A stretch of DNA of 64,000 bases from Stratiolaelaps scimitus (Eukaryota > Arthropoda > Arachnida > Mesostigmata > Laelapidae): positions 14,855,501 through 14,919,500 of the forward strand of contig JABWDB010000002.1 in the NCBI GenBank assembly GCA_019614645.1, read 5' to 3'. Positions 25,121-38,939 of this stretch are shown here, piece by piece; positions within the stretch are counted from its first letter, which is position 1; every line of letters starts with the position of its first letter. Under the pieces are notes generated by a model, which worked only from the letters and a program-made list of their open reading frames with translations, made no database searches and had not been told where the DNA came from. The position numbers and the translations under genes were made by a program.

Positions 25121-27379
25121 GTATTATGGTAAAACCTCATATACTGTTTCCCGATACGTTGTCACAACGATGCACAGAAACTCAACCAGAACCGATATCT
25201 GCTAATGTTGAAAAGGTTTCATGATGATGCAGTGCAGCACTCCGAAAGTGAATTTAGCCAGCCAGTCAAAATACGCCTTTGCCGGGGCCGGAACCTTTAT
25301 GAGGATTTGAATAGATCCTCTAACAATCCTTCAACAAAATCCAAATACGACATTTGAATAAATGAATGTTAATGAAACACTGAGAGGAAGCGATATTACT
25401 CGGAGCTGCTTTTCCCAGTACTGGAAGCGTGTATGATAGTAATGGTCCTGTCGTATTGCCCAAGTGGTGTTGCAATATCACTTACGTCGCATAGAGGTGT
25501 GTGTGTGTGTGTGCGTGCATTTTCGTGGGAGGACAGCGAAAGCGTAGAATATAGCAGCCGCGCCACAAAAGTCAGGCAGACAAGCAAGCAGACTGCGACT
25601 GCGAGATGTGTATGATTGTACCGAGCGAGACTCCCTATGCCCTGAACTGCCTGGTCTCGCTCGCTGCAGTTACTTGTGCGTATGGCCAAGTTAACTTTAT
25701 TCGGGGGTCCGAGGGGAGGGGTCGGACAAAATCCCGGCGGACACAAGCATCGCATTTCGGTGCTGGACACAGTGCTGGGGATAGCGCTGAAGCGTTGGGC
25801 CTGTCTTGACTTGGCCTGGTGGCTTGCCTGTGCGGTTATTGGGGATCTACGCCTTCGATGACTCAGCGGATCTTTCTGTGCCGCCGTCCGTGACGACGGG
25901 TCCTGAGCGGTGCACCTCTGTCGCGGCGTTCCGTGCCGTCCCAGTGTAATCTAACAGAAGTGCAAAAATGACATTTTTGCTTGCCGCTTCGCTCGCTCGC
26001 TCGTTGGGGGCGAGCACCCCCGCCTAGCGTTGGGGGGCTGTGTAACAAAAGTGGCCCTGATAAATTGGGTAGGCTAGTGATGATGTTGGCAATTGCCTCA
26101 CACCCCCGGTACGCGCCAGCCGCCGCAGCCACTTCGCCTTGATCTGCAGACCAAGAACAGACCAACTATTACATTATAGCGAAAGTCGAGCAACTTTTGT
26201 TCTGCCTGCACACACACAGGAATGAAAGGGTTCAGGGGCCGAAGACGGGATCGGTTCGCTGTTCGGTAGAAGGGTATGTGGATGGATATACAATCATGTC
26301 CTCAATTTGGGAATCTACTTAGCCAGACCTTATTCACCTATCCTTTGCAAGGTTTCTGAGTGAAGCCTACGCCTAAGTGCGTAATAAGAACGATAGATGT
26401 GTTGATCAGTTAAGGAAGGAGCTGATGGATTCCGACTCCAGGCATCCGACTTCTGCGCTTGTGGCTTGCTAACACTGATCGAGCGAGCTCAGCTATTGCC
26501 AGTGAAAAGGAGCTGCATTCGTATCCCTATTTCAGAGCATAAAACCCACTCAGGCGAATGCACGTCACTGACGAGTCAGCATATCTATAAAAAGCTTAGG
26601 ATTTAAAGGCTTAAACATTTCCACACAGGTCTTTCACGGCTGATCAGCGCGGATATGCTGTGGCTTCCATGGAGTGGTGGATCAGCTAACGAAAGCTTTG
26701 TCGATGACGTCGCCGTCTGCGGACGGTTTGTACACTGTATTTCAGTAAAGCTAGGAACGTAACAAAAACCTCGCTTCGGAATACCACAATTGAACTATCA
26801 TATCGTTGGCGTAGATATTGAGAATTCAAAATTCAATGAATTCGAATGCCGTGCAAAAACGAGCACCAGAATCTCGAATGATACCATTACACACATTATA
26901 GCGAAGCGTTACAAGACTTTCTGTATTATACCCCTTAGCTATAATATATTTACTAGCGGCAAGCTGTAGCAAGCTGAAATACAAACAAAAAAGGAGGTTA
27001 ATTGACAATAATTGTTAATAATATAAGTTAATTAATCGCAGAAGATTGTTTGTTAAGGACCCGGAAAATTGCCATCCGCAGAATGAGGAGGCTTTTGACG
27101 TCCTGATCCGTATGACGCTCCCAGTTTGTTTTATGGCTCCTCCTCCGTGTGCGATCTCCATCTGTGCCAGGAACGCTATATATGTACAAGTACATATAAA
27201 CAAGTGTATTTTTTTGAATCTCTGTTTTACATAATATCCATCAGTATCAACTGTGTTAATATCGCATAATGTCGCCTTTGTTCCTCTCCCCATATCACCC
27301 TATCCTTTCTTTCTCCGTGGGCTATATTTCGCACACATCCGAAAGTGATTCTCAACAAAGACAATAATAGAGCGCCGAT

Positions 27380-29060
27380 CGATTTAGTCGGCCCATCTGG
27401 CCCCTTTATCGAGCCACCCAATAGATGCATACATGGGTACGCGTGTCTCACCCGAACCAGTAACCACCCCCCTCGGTCGCCTGCGAACGCACCGGCTAGA
27501 CCTTCAGCACATACCAGCACTTCGACTCTTTCGAACAGTCTACTTTTGGGGATGTCTGCAATTTCACCCGCTCGTCCCATCCGGGCCCCTCCCCGCGCGC
27601 GCTAGCGCGAGTACCCGTTCTTGACAGCCTTGCGGAGCCTCGCTAGCTGCCGTTCTCTACCCCATCGGACCACGACCACCATCTACCTACTTTTCATGCT
27701 ACTTTGTTCTCTCATCCTTTTTTCCCGGCCTTTTTCTTCTCTGACATGCCGCTCCTCCACGAGGTCTCGCGTAGGGGACAATCTTCTAGGCGATTCATCA
27801 GTGTCGCCCCCCTCCCCCCGCCTCCCGAAACACGCCTCCGCCGTAGCGGTGTTCGTTCGGGGCCGACGGCGGAGCCTGATCGCGGTATAGTTTTTACTTT
27901 CGGTTCTTCTCCTTGCGACTCCAACGAGGCAAAAGCAAAAGATAGATAGAGAGAGAGAGACACCGAGAGCCGAAGAGGAACGTGGTCCTCGCGGCTCGCG
28001 GCGATGGCGGCTTCGGCGATCTCCGACTGTCCCCGAACCGGCGCATCAGCGAAGTGAACCGATGGCTCGCGAGGGCCCCTTCTAGTCAGCCGGCGCTCCT
28101 TGCCTGCGTGCCACGAGGCGAGCAGGCAGTTCGTAACATTCAGTCGGTCGGTCGGTCGGCTGGTCCTTCGTTGCTCTGGGTTGCTGGGGATATGTTCGTT
28201 TTTCGTTGCAGCACGCCCGAGACACGGATCCGCTCGCCCGTGCGCGCCGCTCTGCTAGAGGAGCCTTTTGCGGGGCTCCTGCTCTGTTAGTCCGGGTGCT
28301 TCTATTGCAGCACGAGACGGTGTTGGTAGATGAGGTTGAGCAGGAGGAGGAGCAGGAAGAGGACGAGGAGGCGAAACTGTTTCCCCAACGAAACAGCGTT
28401 GCCCGTTACTCGTTCGTTCCTTTGCCTTCACCGAGTTCCTCCGCCTCGCTGTGCCGTTCCACCGTTCGCTTCGTGCAGGCTCCTTCTCAAGTCATTTGCA
28501 AATGTCAGCATATTTCCCACGCTCGGCTGATCCCCCCGACCGGGGCCGGCCGGCCCGCCCGCCCGCCCGCCGTTCGCTTGCCTCGCCATCTCTCGTCTTC
28601 TCGCTCCGCTCTCGATTTCTCCTCAGCCTTCGCTGTGCCTCAGCACGGCAAGGAGGAGGGTCTTTCGGGGGCATTCCGACTTGGGATTTAAGGGTCCCGA
28701 GTCGTTCGTCGTACGACACGAAGGCAGAGCTGCGCAGCTGCGCTCGCCGCGCTGCTAACGCGCTAAACGTGGATGTCTGCCGTGGAGATTCGGAGTCCGA
28801 CGTGGTGCCGTTCGAGATCGGGGCTCTAGGGCCTTCCGCGTCTACTGTCGCTAACTCGGTGGCTTCGCAACTATGTTGGCGCGATCGTATACTTTTAAAC
28901 GTAACTATTCAGCACGTTGCGTTTCGGTTAGTTTCGGCGGACAGTTCAGTCAGCGAGTCAGTTTTCGCCATTTACATTTTTCGTGGTGTTCACCATCGTG
29001 GCACTCCAGGTGGCCGACCCGTGTTCCGTCTCTCGTAAATTGGAAAAACTTTGAACGCAT
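27380..29060 (+). promoter_or_regulatory. Large GC-rich island, possible promoter and 5' exon
   Basis: A strongly GC- and CpG-rich block with GGTCGG and GCCC repeats. Near the right edge, TTCAGTCAG (about 28943) resembles an arthropod initiator, followed by about 115 bases and a donor-like GTAAGC at 29061, which would make an untranslated first exon. Long open frames occur on both strands (161 and 195 codons on +) but are low-complexity. No downstream exon was identified. Confidence 0.25.
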
Positions 29061-29323
29061 GTAAGCGAACATTTGAGTGGCGCATGGGCCGATTCAGCCG
29101 CATACGATAAAGAAACGCGAGAGAAAACATTACAAAATGAGAATGAGTAAGCCAAAGTATTTGCTGTAATAATGAAATAGTAGAAAAAGAATAACGAGTA
29201 GCAATATTCGCGTGAGGCAATAAACGTGGAGAGAAAAATCTCTTGGAAGTATCAATTGGAGGAATAGAGGGATCAATTTCAATAGGAATAGTCATTCTTG
29301 AAATTGAATCTGTTCCAAGCAGT

Positions 29324-29629
29324 TCACTCTGAAATCTGTTGAGATGTTAGTTGTATGAACCTCCTATTTAGGACGGCCTCTTCCATGTCGTCACATGTTG
29401 GAACCTTCTCAACCATCAAAGGGACAGGGCTGCATTGACTCTGGGTTAAAAAATCACGATCTTGGTCGAACAAGCGACACGACTCTAGGCGGCAAGTAAT
29501 GCACACCGTCCCAACAAAATGAAGTGTTATTAACGCAAAATGGTTTTCGACACAATACGTCTCAGTGACTGTTGTGGTCTGCACCTCTCGAGCATCACTG
29601 AGATGTTCACACACAAACCTGACTGACAA
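29324..29629 (-). CDS. Unassigned open reading frame, about 101 codons, cysteine-containing
   Basis: A minus-strand frame in DNA of ordinary composition with seven cysteines (for example FVCEHLSDAREV and CITCRLESC). It starts on TTG, with a stop six codons upstream of the start, so it would need to be an internal or terminal exon. No acceptor with a good pyrimidine tract was found. Function unknown; it may be chance. Confidence 0.15.
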   Translation of the reverse strand: MSVRFVCEHLSDAREVQTTTVTETYCVENHFALITLHFVGTVCITCRLESCRLFDQDRDFLTQSQCSPVPLMVEKVPTCDDMEEAVLNRRFIQLTSQQISE

Positions 29630-30179
29630 CGGAACTTGAGCTCAATTGAACCTCCTTCCACCAAACCTTGCGCAAATTTTCATGCGACACCCATCTTTAC
29701 AATGTTTGTAAAATAAGAGATGCGTAGGTTTGAATAGTAATCAGAAAAGCCTGAATTCATCTCGACAGTCGCGCCAAAGTCTTCGTTAAGTAAGCCGCGC
29801 TACGCCTCAGTACTTGGAGCATGAATTTCGCTATCAGCAATAGTACGCCTGTGTGTATATTGTTCAATGTAGGATAAGGGGAGAACGATTTATCCCTGCA
29901 CAGCAGGAAGGCGTCGTCGTTACTCCAGGGGAAATGTATGCAAAATTTATTCGGCTAACGATCGATATTCCTTTTTGTGCCGGCTGCCCAAGGAACGAAC
30001 ACGTGAAACCCGTTCGTTTCATGCAGAGCCATCTTGAGACAAATATATGGGGTGTCTACGGGGTCTACTTCCGTGCGTCGTCTCATTTGGCAGTACAAGC
30101 TTGCATTGAATTCAGTACCAGACTGGCGGTGCCCACATATTCGGTATAAATAACCAAACAATTGGATATAGGAGCACTG

Positions 30180-30181
<2 letters not shown>

Positions 30182-30211
<30 letters not shown>
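30182..30211. repeat. (AT)n microsatellite
   Basis: 30 bp of alternating A/T. Confidence 0.95.
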
Positions 30212-30218
<7 letters not shown>

Positions 30219-32792
30219 TCAACCTGTGGGATAGGACATGGGCTACTCCTCATGTGTCATGCCTGCTAGCGAAATCGATATGTGATCTTGCCTGTCTCGG
30301 GAACTAGACAAATACGTGACTGAGATGCGTGAACATCCTTCACTAGAAAATAGGATTGTACAATAGAATCGTGCGCCTGGGATCACTGTGTCATTGGTCT
30401 TAACGTGTACGCAAGTGACTGGGCTTTTCTAGTCATTAGTCCTAGATTCAGTAAAGGTCGGCGGCTAGAAAAACGAAATTCGTTTCACTTTTTTACTTTC
30501 TTCGATGACAATGACATCAAATGAACGTTTGGTTACGCCAATTCCTCAATTAGTTACTGCTCATAGGCATTTTCCCAGTACTTTTGATGCTGATATTGCA
30601 ACGCCACGGCTCACCTGGCCACCGCTAACCTTGTATTTATCCACCACGGCAATTTCCCCCAGGCTAAAAAATTACCCATCATATGCATGACATATCGCTA
30701 CAATATATCATAGTAATCGATTTCAAATGGACGTCCATGACATTCAATAAGATGTTCTGCATCGATACCGCGTTAGATGCCTGCAGAGAGTGGCACCAGT
30801 TCGGTGCCACACGACAATGTCATATCGGCAGGAGCTAATGAACGAGAAAGTTTAAATTTTATGCCCACCATGCTGGAGACCTCGTATCGAAAGTTGGCAT
30901 TTTATATCCACTGGGGGTACGTGATGCACTTGTACTCTTGAGAAGTGGTATCGGTTCAAGCAACAGCGTTCGAAGCTGCTCGTCGGATGATCGCGGTACA
31001 GCCTGCAAAAACTGCCGCAATGGATATAATGCCGGAATGCTGAAGCGGCTGTGTCGTGCGTGATCGAGACTGTTGTTTCCGCGTCGCTGAATCAGGCTTC
31101 TCCACTCTAGAACTCCACAAGAAGCCATTTCGTGGGGATCAGGGAGGTCGAATCGAGTGCGGAGTCAACTCGAGGCGGCGATCGCGAGGCCCATGAAAAT
31201 CCAAGAGGCTCAGGTAGAAATGGGCTTGGAGTGGACGGAGTTCTTGTAGTTGAAAGGAAATAGCGAAACAGTGGCGGAAAAAAGCACTTTTTCGGGCTGC
31301 ATCCAGCTCTCAATCGAGAGTGACGCATAAGTACTGTCTTAAGAAATCCGCAGGGACATAAGTGAACGAAAAAGCCTAAAAATAAAAGGTTGAAAGAGAT
31401 TTTAGGAATAACGTTTGAGTACAGAAGGTGCTCAGAATGCCATGACGCAACCTCGAATCCCAGCGTTCACGGTGGATAAAGCATAAATAAGCATATATGA
31501 GTGGATTTAGTAAAATACTTACATAGAGGCATGCTCATAAAAGAAGATATAAGATGTTCCCTCAGTGCACGTACTGTCCTTGCGGTATATATGTATATCT
31601 ATCTATGTTACGCATGGGCGTGTTCATCCACCCAATAAATGACAATGCTTTTCAATGCGCGGAGTCACGTATGCTGCTCGGATGAGTATCAGGGCTTCGA
31701 TGGACTCGACCGAGGTGAGCTCCAATGGTGAAGTGATCCAACTAATCATACTTGGGGATAGAGATGATTGTCAAAGGCAGTCTTAGCTAGGACAGCTCGC
31801 TCACACACCCGCACGCATAAGATCAGACGCTCACCAATTTCGTGCCAATCACAGCGGACAAATGACCTAGTTGAATACCACTGGACCTGTGATCCATAAC
31901 GTGCATCACGCGTCCATCATACTATCATCAGTATTGCTATTGCTACAAGGTGTTGTCCCCAGTTCATTGAGCAGAACGCGAAAGAAATAAAATACAAATG
32001 AAAGCGCAGTTGACATCGGGTGCAAACATCAACAGCACCACATCGCATACACGAATGTGTGTGTTTGCAAATGGCGGCAGGGACTAACTTGCCAATTAGA
32101 GACAGTCAGGCTACACAGCAGACCGGCCCAGCGTAACCTGGTCAGCTTGTCCCATCCGCGTGTGGCCACGAACCGCCATACGAACCGGTTGCCTGGCAGC
32201 GAGTGTATCCATTAGTCTCCGAATAAATGTCGCGGCAAAAACACTTCGTGAATATTTTACAATAACGGATTAACGAGCGGTTGGTTAACCATGGAGTATA
32301 AGCAATTAGAACGCGCAGGCTTTTAGCGTTAGGATGGTGGGAACTGGAGTGCCGTCGCATCGCGTGATATCGCCGGGTAACTAGCGAAGCCGCGTTCATC
32401 TTTCGAGTCCAGCATCGCCGTGGCTGACCGTAAATTGCAAAATGGAAACAAAGAGATATGTTGTCTCCTTTGTCGATATCACTGTTGTGTTGATTCCAGC
32501 GTGGGATCGTCCATTGTTGACGTGGCTTCATTTCATTCCATTAACGGACCTCGTTTGGAAAGGTCACGGACGCGGGAACGCTGAAATGTCCCCGCTGCCC
32601 TTTGCAGGCTTTTGCTTATTAAACGCTTTCGGCAGCATTCGGCATAAATGTTTGAGGATACCGAAGTGTTTGTTGTTCGCCGTTTAACCAATCTTTCACC
32701 CGATGCGATCGTATACGCTTATACGTGTACTCCTATAAGTAACACTAGTTACGAGCATGCAGAGCACCCTAGAAAAATGCACAATGTGCCGT

Positions 32793-32816
32793 CTGCTGCT
32801 GCTGCTGCTGCTGCTG
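32793..32816. repeat. (CTG)8 trinucleotide repeat
   Basis: Eight uninterrupted CTG units. Not inside a supported exon. Confidence 0.95.
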
Positions 32817-35800
32817 GTTGAAGTGACACCGTTGCGCTCGTTCGCGACGTCACCCGTTTGACGACTCCAGAACGTGACCAGGCATCCATGGTGGAGCTTC
32901 GCTTCATAGGTTTTCCATGGCTATCCCGAACGACTGGAGTAGTCGAACGGAACGAGATAGCGGGTTATGTACACAAAGGGAGGCCGATGAACGTCTTAAG
33001 TATCCAGGATTATTCGTCCTCAGGGAACATTTACCGCTGCTGAGGAACACGTATCTGGGGGCGGTGCCGCTGGCGGACCAGTTCGGCTGAGCCAACATTG
33101 AAACGATGACATTTCTCCTTCTAGCATTTGCCGCGTCCGGCTGGACGATTCATCGTGTGTTGTCAATACGAGCGGGCTACCTGGTTGAGCGTCGGGTGGG
33201 TGCCGCCTGAAGATAGACCGGGTGACAGGTGAACAGTGAGCAGGAAGTTTTATTATTATCATTATTACCTCCTATCGTGTTAGCTAATTAGCCAACTAGA
33301 TATCATAGTTAGGCAGGTGACGAGTTCGTATGTCCACCTTACGGCGTCCAATCATTCGGCTGCGGACCAGCCATAGAGCGGCAATATTTAGAGGATATAT
33401 TCTCTGGACCTTCGTGCTACCTGCTAGTGCGATCTCGTAGAGAGATATTGAAGGCCTCTGCAGCTGGCGTGTATGCTTATACCAGAGAAGACGTACCTTG
33501 AAAGTGCTAATATCAGCCGCACGTATTCGGTGAGCATTACTAGCCGTGTTTGTCATCCGAGGTCTGGTCCTTAGCTACAATACAACAATGTAGTCAAAAC
33601 TGTCTGTGATACTCTGCCCGTGTGATATTCATGGATGTGATATTTACAACACCAACTAGAGGACCCTCAGTAGTACAGAGCAAAACGACTCGAATTAAAT
33701 ATTTAAAAATAAGATATATATTTATACATATCATCTGCTAGATTACGTTAAATCGCTCGTATTACCGGCATGAATGAACAAAACAGCGACTACCAACGCA
33801 AATCACACTACCGGCGACCGCAATTGCAACTACTCCCACCTCGGGACAACTAAACCTAAACAGGTTTATTCTCTCTAATAGTTGCACCGCGTTGCACCAC
33901 CAATATTTGTTGTTTGATCCGAATCCGATGACTGCCTGTCGTTGGAAAGATGTCCACATGCATCGGGATACACGCAGCTGTTGCAGATAGTCAGCGAAAC
34001 ACTCGCTGGTTCAATTAATTGCCATGAAACCGCATCACCCCGCAACGTGTTACCAGTCTGAGAGACTGTATCTGATTAGTACCGGCTTCCGGTCAGCCCG
34101 GTCCCCGTGCCGCTAGGCAGAGTATCTAGTGAGGCAATTTGAGTTGGTCTACCTGCATTTTGCCTGCACGGTTTCCCTGCAGCCCCCCTGCAGCAAAGTA
34201 AACTCGGCAGGTTTTACTTGACGCGGGCAAACCGAGTCAAGCCCAGCCAAATGGAGGCGTGGGTCCGTATAATGATATCAGAGTAAGCACATACTCGATG
34301 TGTTAACCCGTACGGCGCTTAGAAGCACGTTCAACGTCCGTAGGCAATTTTTCACAAGTTGTTCTTGACGGACACCGTTCGTGCATGAAACGTGATGATG
34401 CCAAATAATAAACGGGAAACTCAAAGTGCTGTGATGCGCCATTCGTCATTTACTACGAAATATCCAAATCGTGCACCCGTACAAACAGACACAGATATAT
34501 ATATATATATGCCCATGCATATAATACATTCAAGGATGCCTGCCAGTATGCACGTTTGCCCACGCTATAGTATCTGATACCGCACTGATGTGTCCCATTC
34601 GTTGAGCATGTATTACACGTAGGTCTTGCCTTTTCTACAATTTTACATACGGTCTCATGTTTCTCTCTCTCTCTCTCTCCCTTTCACTGTCTCTTTGTGT
34701 GTGACATGGCCTGGCAGGTCGCTGGGAGGTCGCTGCCGCGTATATATTACATCTGAATATTCGTTGTGCATCGAGGATAGCCCGCTCGTCGAACGCAGCG
34801 TACGCCTCCACTGCAGCCATTATACTTGAGCTGATGTCGCAATTCAGCAGCAGCGTTGAACTTGGCCACCGGTACGATCAGCTGTAGAAACGATCGTGAC
34901 GTCGGTGGCCGCACACAAATGAATACGTGAACGAAGCGGCAACGGACGATGATGATGAGGAGGAGGTGGATAAAGGCGATTGCATTACCCGAATGTGTTC
35001 CGCTTCGTCGGCATCAGTTTACGCTGAAAATGGCCTCCCCTACTCGTTGTCGTCGTCGTCTGAACAGACAAATTTTCTCGAAAGGAGAATGACCATGCGA
35101 GAGACTATCTCCCTCCCAAGGGAGATCTCCCTTTCAGCCTCCTCCTGCCTAGGAGAGCTGAGTGCTTTACCTTACGGGACTCGATCCTGACAAGGATTAC
35201 CTCCTTGTACCTTGTGTCTCACCTTCTTTCCTGACTATTCCTCGTCAGCCTGCTGCTAGTGCTATAACACTCCAGCAGCTTGGCCCAATGGCTAGCAGGA
35301 TGCAAAGTTCCATCAGCAATACGATTCGCCCGAGGTAGCATGGTACCATCGACACTTTCTGGTCGGCACTACGGTCTCATGTCCATTCCACGTCTTCTCT
35401 CGCAAGCCAATGTATTATACATGCCCCGCACTGTCCCCTACCGACTCGCATCTCGTCCTACTTGAGGAAGACGGCGCAGTTTGTATAAGTACGGCAAAGT
35501 AAAGGAACCGGAGCGAGAGGCGGCAGCAGCAGCAGCAGCACCACGAAGATTCGGCGTGGTGCAGTAAGCCGTAGCCGTAAGGAGCCTCTGGTGGTAGCAG
35601 GCGGCGTAGATGGTAGGGTAGGTAAGTCTTATTTCCAAAAGCGGCCACTGAAGCGTCTATGCGGCTCGTGTTGGTTGGCTGGCTAGCTAGCTAGCTTCAG
35701 CCTAGCTAAGACGGCTCCCTTCTGCTGCTTGTGCTTCTGCTGCTCTTCTTAGAATCGTCCGCCGTCATCGTCGTCCGACAAAGTGCGGGGCGCTTGCTTT

Positions 35801-36301
35801 CTCTTCTGTAAAGGAGGCAAAAGAGCATCTACTCGAAACCGCGGGAGAGTGAACGAGAGTGAAAACGACAGCCCGCAAAGGTAGGGAACGCGTGCGCGCA
35901 AAACGGAGGAGCAAGCGAAACGCGTATGGGCCTTTTGCAAGAGATGAGCCGGGCCATCTTGGCAGTTTCCACGCTACCCATTCCTCGGTGTCTGCCTACA
36001 GCCGACCAGAGCGGTAGGTTGGCTGTCAGCTGCCGTTTGGACGAACGAGACACGCGAATGTGCGTACGCTGGCTGCCCAGTTGGTAACGTTGGTGCCTCG
36101 TCTAACCGCCTCTGGCCCACAAGCGAAATGCGGCCGGTGTATGCCATCCATGCAAGAAAGCTGGAGTGATAGAAGGAGCAGCAGCAGCAGCAGCAGCCAA
36201 CGATCATATAGCGTAGCGGCATGCGACGCGAACTACGAATTCAAGAGCGAGATCGAGAGATGTTGCGTAGTGCACATTCAAGTGGCTTGTGCTCGAGAGC
36301 G

Positions 36302-36305
<4 letters not shown>

Positions 36306-36373
<68 letters not shown>
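36306..36373. repeat. (AG)n microsatellite, 68 bp
   Basis: Uninterrupted alternating purine tract, the longest simple repeat in the window. A second (AG)n tract lies 200 bp downstream at 36573-36595. Such tracts can bind GAGA-type factors or form triplex DNA; neither is shown here. Confidence 0.97.
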
Positions 36374-36377
<4 letters not shown>

Positions 36378-36572
36378 ATAGCCTGGATGAGAACGGAACG
36401 CTGGTGGAGAGACGTCCCACGAAGGATAATCATAACATGGTGCATACAAACGAGACGGGGCGAGTCGAGGAGTCTCGCCACACTCTAATACCAATGTCAT
36501 AACTACATGTGCTATCATATTACTGATTAGATTCAACGAATGGCTAATAACCGCGAGAGCTTACACACATAA

Positions 36573-36595
36573 AGAGAGAGAGAGAGAGAGAGAGA
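36573..36595. repeat. (AG)n microsatellite
   Basis: 23 bp of alternating A/G. Confidence 0.95.
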
Positions 36596-37567
36596 CACTC
36601 GTATGGAATCTTGAAGACAACAGCTTTGAATCGGCCAGCGCAGGTAGGAAGAGGCGGTTGAAGTTCTGCAAATACAGCCAATATTAAACTGTTCGGATCA
36701 AACTTGTGAGCTTCTTCGGCTGGCAGCATATATGAATGAGATTTGAACTTTCTGTCAAAAGTCAACCAATGCTCCAGTCTATGTTATTGGAGAGACATAA
36801 AATAGGCTAGGAAAAATTACGAGGAGTATACAGGAAATGTGAGAATTCGCTGTATAGCGTCCTCGTTGGCGGTCGGGACAAAAACGATTGCATTATAAAA
36901 ATTGAAGCCAAATTATTATACAATATGCCTACGAAATATGGTTTATCAGCGGCGTGTACCTTTAAAGTTAAGGCAATTCGAAGGCACGAGTTTGGTCCAA
37001 GCAGGACCGAGTGGACTTCGCTACTCGATGTGAGATCGCAACTCAGGCTTCAGCTCAAGTGTTCATACTCTAACCGTAGTCCCTGCCACTAGAGCACTTT
37101 GAACCGATGTGCAAACCCGAACCTTCGCGGGGAGTCCGGCGCTTTTTCGGGTCTTTCATCATTTTGTTGCAAAAAATTACATTGCCGGATTAGCTGAAGA
37201 CACCCAAGTAACCCTAGCAGCGGTCGAGGTGCAACCCACCAGTTTTCTCAGATACATTACAAAGATCGTTATGCCTCGCTCTCCCGTGACCGCAGAGGAG
37301 TTTCCCTCACCACAAACTTGAACGACAGGACGGTACAACACATTCGTAGGAGTCTACGTACTGACCATATACGTTTCATAGAGAAGACACGATATAAGAG
37401 AGGGTGTTCGTACTTGTTAATATATAGAAGGTTCATGTAACAATAATGAGCTAGACATTCAGTTCGTGATTTAAACCCCTCGCAGATCTCAATCGTACTG
37501 CAATCATTGTTATTTCATAATTAACGTCTTTACTGGAGTGTTTCATTGAGGGTATACTATAATACCT

Positions 37568-37712
37568 TGTCAGCGCGATGGCTTGGACGGCTAAGTCTCT
37601 CGCTGTAGAAAGCCGGAGGCCCGAGTCCCGCCACGTGAAATAGAAGAGAACTTAAGCATTGTAAAACTGCAGCTCCTTTAATAAACCTTTAATGAAAACC
37701 TTTAACCTTTGC
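37568..37712 (+). repeat. tRNA-derived SINE, most complete copy
   Basis: Head: GATGGCTTGGACGG (box-A-like) and GGCCCGAGTCC (box B with two changes) about 40 bp apart, as in a tRNA. Body: GAACTTAAGCATTGTAAAAC and TGCAGCTCCTTTAATAAACC. The tail has repeated CCTTTAA units. It is the best reference copy for the family. Confidence 0.75.
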
Positions 37713-38563
37713 ATATATCGACAAGTATCATCATCACTCTATCCCCGGACTTTAGTGAAAATTGTGTGCACTGCTCACATCAGAACCCTATGAATCCCAC
37801 GAACCGAACCTCAAGTCAGCTTATGAGCTTAGCTGGATGGCGGCCCACAGTAGTCTCATCACGGCTTAACTGAGAAAAGACGAATCCACCTCAATCTCCA
37901 TTGGCAGTAAATAGCAGCAAATTTGTCGTTAGCAATGAACAATCCAGCAGCAACAGGAGCAGAAGCCGCGTGTCGTGTGTTTGTGGCCATGTTGCTGCTG
38001 GTGATAGTGGTAGATAATCATTGCCAGTGACAACTGCTGCCCACCACTAGCGTCTGCCACTGCTGCTGTCCCGAAGAGAAACGGAGAGCCATCACCATCG
38101 CATCACACAGCACTTCATGATTACGTTCATTGCAATTGCTCATTAAGGACCGCCGGCAAGCCAGCTAACGCTGACTCAGTGACAGTCGCCTAGTAGCAAG
38201 AAGTGACCGGAGACAGTGGCGATTGCGGCGGCGGCGGCGGCAGAGCCACCATCAAAAGTGCATCATCAAGACAGCACCTCCAAGTGGCTGGATCCCGTTA
38301 ACGTCCGGGTTGGCAGAGTCTGCCCAAGCAGAGGCAAGCCTCGATCGCGTAGGACAGAGCCCGCCGCGACGACAACACTGCAGGCCGGGAGAGCCCTACC
38401 TCAAAGCCCTGTCCACGGCACACACACACACGCATGCTATATGGCCTTGTAATTCGTAGACCGCTTCGCGGTTCTGCCTGCTGCCCCACAGAGGACAGGC
38501 AAGCAGATACATCCCGCTTACGCACGTACGGTGCTTCATCCATTCATATACATATGCATCAAA

Positions 38564-38565
<2 letters not shown>

Positions 38566-38606
<41 letters not shown>
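38566..38606. repeat. (AT)n microsatellite
   Basis: 41 bp of alternating A/T. Confidence 0.95.
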
Positions 38607-38609
<3 letters not shown>

Positions 38610-38939
38610 CATGACATACGTGCAATAACACTGGGAGAGACGTAGAGACATTCGTTTATGCTCATACAGATACAGCAAGCGTATCTCCTCCCATATAGGT
38701 AGGCCACCGCTGAGATTCCCCGCTATTATGAGCACTAGGTGGTTACGATTGCTGCTGTTGCCGCCGTCGCCACCGGCAGAGTTCCCACTCAAAGGGCAAC
38801 GTGGCTCGCCGGCTGGTGTGGGCAGTGGCGGATTTCGTCGTTGACCGGGAAAGCCGTGACGTACTCGGAGGCAGGAGGTAGTCAGAGGAGCGGAGCTCGG
38901 CTTGCGGATGGGGCGGGAATCGTTCCATCATTGGCCGGT

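Larger units (their letters stand above)
18877..27370. other. Mostly AT-rich DNA; no supported gene
   Basis: It holds (AT)n tracts (20547, 24500, 25067), a 37-bp tandem duplication at 24010-24083 and a GC-richer island at about 25400-26170. A frame on the minus strand at 23370-23664 has G/C-rich third positions and a GTGAGT donor-like site near 23431, but a stop lies directly upstream. No domain is visible anywhere. Confidence 0.45.
29061..34830. other. AT-rich DNA; no supported gene
   Basis: It contains an (AT)n tract (30182-30211), a (CTG)8 run (32793-32816) and scattered short frames without motifs. The most gene-like is the minus-strand frame 29324-29629. Confidence 0.45.

Noticed and set aside
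36060..36536. Open frames with Arg/Glu or Ser/Leu repeats through the (AG)n tract
   Set aside because: Product is a translation of the microsatellite; both strands are open equally.
37109..37321. 70-codon frame with FRVFHHFV, compared with the end of Gypsy reverse transcriptases
   Set aside because: Similarity is superficial; no YxDD, RNase H or integrase sequence nearby.
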